Below, one piece after another: positions 60,260 to 64,000 of a DNA stretch of 64,000 nt (position 1 is its first letter; each line of letters begins with the position of its first letter). The translations under genes and the position numbers were made by a program. Under the pieces are notes generated by a model. The model ran no database searches. It was not told the DNA's origin and saw nothing but the letters and a program-made list of their open reading frames with translations. Origin of the DNA: Syngnathus acus (lineage: Eukaryota; Chordata; Actinopteri; Syngnathiformes; Syngnathidae); contig NC_051102.1 in the NCBI RefSeq assembly GCF_901709675.1, forward strand, positions 3,269,912 through 3,333,911, read 5' to 3'.

Positions 60260-61150
60260 AGAAACTACATGCTGTAAATAGAAATTTGATGGAAACAATA
60301 AGCAATGAACATATCAGAAAAAAATTTTCAATTGCTGTTGTAGTTTCTCATAGAATGTTTTTTTTTTAATGATCCAAAATTATTTCTGTATGACTTTTAT
60401 ACCATGTTAAACATTTCATTGTATTATAGTGCTTTCATTTCAATTGTCCTTAGCTGGACAATCTCATGTATACGCGCCATAATGAAGCAAAATTAGACAC
60501 TGGTTTTGGTTTTGTGTGTGTATGTGCGGGCGTGCATGTGTATTTCCCGTATAAAGTTTTGAATACTCACTGTCTTGGTTTCTGCTGAAAATGAATACAA
60601 ATTGTTGTACATATACATATTTTACTATTTGGATTTGTTTTCACTAATTCGGTGATTTTTTAGTCCATTGCGTATCAACAGAACATTTAGTTTGCCAGTT
60701 ATAAATGTCACAATTGTATTGCTTTCCCTCAGAGCTATCTGCTTTTCGTATATGTTGAGCGGAACCGGAGATTCAAAGAAAATTGCGGTTTGCAAATTGC
60801 AGCTACTTCCAGGAAAGGGTGCCAATATCAGTAACATAGCCAGTACATTGAGTTTTCTATTTCTTTCCCTATTGTTTGTTTTAAATGGTTGTTTATCATT
60901 TGCTCTTTAATAAAAAAACAAGTTCTCAATGGAAAATAAAATGTTTCACATGATTCTTTTTTTTTCAGAAGATATTTGAACTTCATGTAGGTATGTTTAC
61001 CCCCACCTTCCCCTAAAAAAAAGTGTCATGTGATGTGTTTGGGTTCAATTCAAATTCAAGAAAGTTTGCATTGTTGGAATAGAGTTAAAATACATTTCAA
61101 CTGATCAACAGTATAATGTGACTTTCCAGTTGCACACACTGAGTACTTGT
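60260..61150 (+). other. 3' UTR of receptor gene 1 and intergenic DNA
   Basis: No coding exon. AATAAA-type signals at 60909-60914 and just after could end the transcript. The second copy's promoter region begins within the next few hundred bases. Confidence 0.45.
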
Positions 61151-61179
61151 GTACTCAGTACGTCAGCGTGCACATCTTC

Positions 61180-61285
61180 TGTGAGTCCTGGGCCTTCCCA
61201 CTTTCAAAGTCTTCTTCCGCACTTGTAGACTTTAGTGCTTCTTTGTGGTCTCTCTCCAATATCCCTTATAAAGAAAACAGAACTG
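61180..61285 (+). other. Likely noncoding first exon of receptor gene 2
   Basis: Ends AGAACTG|GTGAGT at 61285/61286 and contains GTGCTTCTTTGTGGTCTCT, matching the first exon of copy 1. It would be spliced to the acceptor GTGCCTCAG at 62199. The 5' limit is inferred. Confidence 0.55.
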
Positions 61286-62213
61286 GTGAGTAAATGGGTG
61301 TGACTTTTCTAGTTCATTTATCAATTTTCTTATTTTTATAGTCACTGTTTTATTGCTTTTGTTTTTTATGGAACTAAGGTTTAGAGCATACTCGGTATTT
61401 AACAGCACATAATACTGTTTTTAATGATAACAAATGTTTCATGTTGTCTGTCTGTTGAAATGTTAGGATATATGCCTTGATGCTTCTGTGCGCATTTCTC
61501 CTTAGAAGATACTCTAAGAATCAATATTGATGTTGAGAAAAATCATTGACTCTATGATATTTCCTCATAATAAATTACACTTACATCTTTTCTATTTCTC
61601 GAACGTAAGGGCAACGTAATAGTCAATACTGTACGCGTGACTACTAAATAATTTAATTAACCCTAACTCAAAAAAAGATGATTAAGAAAATAACTTTTTG
61701 ATTGATTCAATCTATCTGTCTATATATATATATATAGTTTGTAAATGCAAAGGTGATCATTAACATGGCTTTTCACTGTTATGTTAAAAAAAATCAAATC
61801 AAATAAAAACTACTGAACAAGTCAACAGTAGTATTGCACACGAGATGGGAGTCAGAACAGATTATTGTAACAGTCAGCAGTTTCCGTTCTCTCTTTTGAG
61901 TGAGTAACGGAAATATAAACGCAAGACACTCTCCTCATAACATGCTGGATTATTTTGAAAACCGCATCAATACTGAAATATTCAGAATGATTGTTGATGT
62001 CGAAAATGGTTTATGGTTTGTTTCAGTTACAAATTTGCTTAAGTTTGCCTCAGATGTGGTCTAATTGTTTAAATGGCTTTGTAATGTTGCTATGGTCTTT
62101 TGAGGTAAAGGGTTACATTTGTTTTGCATACATTTTCACACAAAAAAGTCAAAAAGCGGACAAAAACTAATATACTTTGAAAATATTTCTGTGCCTCAGG
62201 ACAATCGCTAACT

Positions 62214-63284
62214 ATGGACATGGTTGACGACTGGGACATCTGGGACCTTCTCGAGAATGTGACCTACAACCCAGACGATGTTGTCAGTGAAAGTGTCAAA
62301 CTCTGCAGGAAGTCAAATGTCAATGATTTTGGCTCCAAATTCAACCCGGCTTTCTGCTATGTCAATTTCTTCCTGAGTTACCTTGGTAATGGGCTCGTCC
62401 TCTACATCATTTACAAGTATGAGAAGCTCAACTCAGTGACAAACATTTTCTTGCTCAATCTGGTCCTTTCCAACATCCTCTTTGCCACCAGTCTCCCATT
62501 TTGGGCAACTTATCATCTGTCTGAGTGGATTTTTGGAGATATTTTATGCAAGTTGGTCAGCAGCGCCTACTTCATCGGTTTCTACAGCTCCATCCTGTTT
62601 CTCACGCTCATGACATTCGACCGATACCTTGCAGTGGTGCATGCGGTGGCAGCTGCTAAGAGCAGAAAGAAGAGCTATGCTTTCATTTCTTCTGTAGTGG
62701 TTTGGTGCATCAGTATTATAGCCAGTGTGAAAGAACTGGTTTTCCAAAAGGTGTGGAAGAGTAATTCCAACGGGCTAGTGTGTGAGGAGTCAGGATACTC
62801 TGAAAGCACCATGGCATTGTGGCGTCTGGTCACTTATTATCAACAATTTCTGGTGTTCTTCCTCCTCCCTTTGTTCATGGTAAGCTACTGCTACATCAGC
62901 ATCACTGTCCGCATCATGTCCACTCGAATGAGGGACAAATGTCGTGCCATTAAGCTTATATTCATCATCATCTTTACCTTCTTCCTCTGCTGGACCCCCT
63001 ACAATGTCGTCATCCTGCTTCGAGCCATCCAGAGCTCCAGTCCGAATGTCGATTGCGCTTACTCAGACAAGCTGGACTACGCGTTGTTTGTGACCCGCAA
63101 TGTAGCCTACCTTTATTGTTGTATCAGTCCAGTGTTTTACACATTTGTGGGTAAAAAGTTTCAGAGCCACTTTAAAAGGCTGCTTGCTAAGAAAATCCCG
63201 TGTCTCAGGAGACACCTAAGTCTCAGCAGCCAGAGTACACGAAGCACATCACAGAAGACACCACATTCTGATTATGAGAACTAG
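62214..63284 (+). CDS. XCR1-like chemokine receptor, copy 2
   Basis: 356 residues in one coding exon, a tandem duplicate of the receptor at 59180. The first 26 or so residues differ (acidic, tryptophan-containing, MDMVDDWDIWDLL, with an N-glycosylation site NVT), while from VVSESVKLC onward the two are almost the same. Differences cluster in ECL2 (WKSNSNG against WKSPFNG), TM4 and intracellular loop 2 (KSRKKS against RSRKRS). The DRY, CWTPY, paired cysteines and the unusual SPVFY of TM7 are all shared. The start follows the acceptor at 62199 by 14 bases, as in copy 1. It should be a functional receptor with a possibly altered ligand preference, which is inference. Confidence 0.85.
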   Translation: MDMVDDWDIWDLLENVTYNPDDVVSESVKLCRKSNVNDFGSKFNPAFCYVNFFLSYLGNGLVLYIIYKYEKLNSVTNIFLLNLVLSNILFATSLPFWATYHLSEWIFGDILCKLVSSAYFIGFYSSILFLTLMTFDRYLAVVHAVAAAKSRKKSYAFISSVVVWCISIIASVKELVFQKVWKSNSNGLVCEESGYSESTMALWRLVTYYQQFLVFFLLPLFMVSYCYISITVRIMSTRMRDKCRAIKLIFIIIFTFFLCWTPYNVVILLRAIQSSSPNVDCAYSDKLDYALFVTRNVAYLYCCISPVFYTFVGKKFQSHFKRLLAKKIPCLRRHLSLSSQSTRSTSQKTPHSDYEN

Positions 63285-64000
63285 AGAAACCCATTCAACT
63301 ACATGCTGTAACTAGAAATTTGAGGGAAATAATACATTTAAAGTTGCAAGTTAATGTTAAAACAAAATTATGAAACTGTTACCATGAAAAAGTACATTTT
63401 ATTGATGATGTTGAATTAGTATGTTGATGATGATGAAGTCTTTGTGATGCTGCACTTTCTGGATAAAGTACACTTTTTGTTGACGTCTTTTTTTCACCTT
63501 CATAACTAGAAACTTTGGGACAGTTTCTCGTTAGCTAACACAATCATTTGGTGACTCACAGACTTATATGGAGAAATAGTTTGAATTCGTCATGGTCATA
63601 TGTTGAAATGACGGGAGTCATTCTTATTCCCCAAAATGTTTTGATGGAAGTTTAAAAAAGTGACTTGTAGATATTGTACTTAAAATTAATTTAAGGATAA
63701 TACTGAAGGAATCCGTGCATCAAAAAACATAAACGCACCAATAAAAGTTACTGTAAAACATTTATGAATAACGTGTAAACTATTAGGCATTAAATTAAAA
63801 AGGGCTGAGGCTTTATGTTGTGTTTTTATTTAGTTTGAAAATATACTATTTTACAAATCTGTATTACTGTGCCACTGTCAATGTCACAACAGCTCACACA
63901 CAAGCAAGCAAAGGGGCCTGTTGTTTTTGTTTTTTCATCTCATGTGACATCCTTGTTAAAACTCACAAAACACAAAAGGTTTACTGAATTGCCAAATATA
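63285..64000. other. 3' UTR of receptor gene 2 and right edge
   Basis: The first 30 or so bases after the stop still match copy 1 closely, then similarity is lost. No further gene was recognised to the window end. Confidence 0.5.

Overview
The window is vertebrate nuclear DNA, almost certainly from a ray-finned (teleost) fish. Reasons: intron-rich genes with GT-AG and one AT-AC intron; proteins that align from memory with human KCNB2, RNF31/HOIP, XKR4, TMEM68, TGS1, BLVRA, COA1 and XCR1; short introns; and fish-type dispersed repeats (a tRNA-derived SINE with a GGAT tail, hAT elements, short terminal-inverted-repeat elements, long GT microsatellites). I cannot place it below the level of a spiny-rayed-type teleost.

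Left part (1-28.5 kb): the last coding exon of a Kv2 potassium channel (kcnb2, 1288-3249, +), then rnf31 (6216-15661, +, 23 coding exons reconstructed), then xkr4 (17617-23261, +, four coding exons) with a long repeat-bearing downstream region up to a poly(A) signal at 28485. Middle (28.7-42.5 kb): tmem68 (-) and tgs1 (+) diverge from a shared promoter region, and tgs1 converges tail-to-tail on blvra (-), the two poly(A) signals lying about 15 bp apart. tgs1 contains a minor-spliceosome (U12-type, AT-AC) intron.

Right part (43-64 kb): a tandem array of ten intron-containing tRNA-Tyr(GTA) genes or relics (43565-45276). Next comes a block of about 5.5 kb carrying an unrecognised gene for a probably GPI-anchored, three-Ig-like-domain protein (49516-51716). 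This block is bracketed by copies of one hAT element whose target-site duplications pair crosswise, as if the block had been inserted by recombination inside an older hAT copy. coa1 (54639-56870, +) follows; in human BLVRA and COA1 are neighbours, so the block and tRNA array separate an old gene pair. The window ends with a tandem pair of XCR1-like chemokine receptors (59180-60259 and 62214-63284, +) whose coding cores are nearly identical although their introns have diverged.

The genes do not form one pathway. Themes are plasma-membrane proteins (Kv2 channel, Xkr scramblase-family protein, chemokine receptors, Ig protein), immune ubiquitin signalling (rnf31), RNA cap modification (tgs1), lipid acylation (tmem68), haem catabolism (blvra) and mitochondrial complex assembly (coa1). 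Gene order kcnb2, xkr4, tmem68, tgs1 recalls human chromosome 8q; blvra, coa1 recalls 7p13. All exon limits were read by eye from splice signals and reading phase; no search or alignment program was run.
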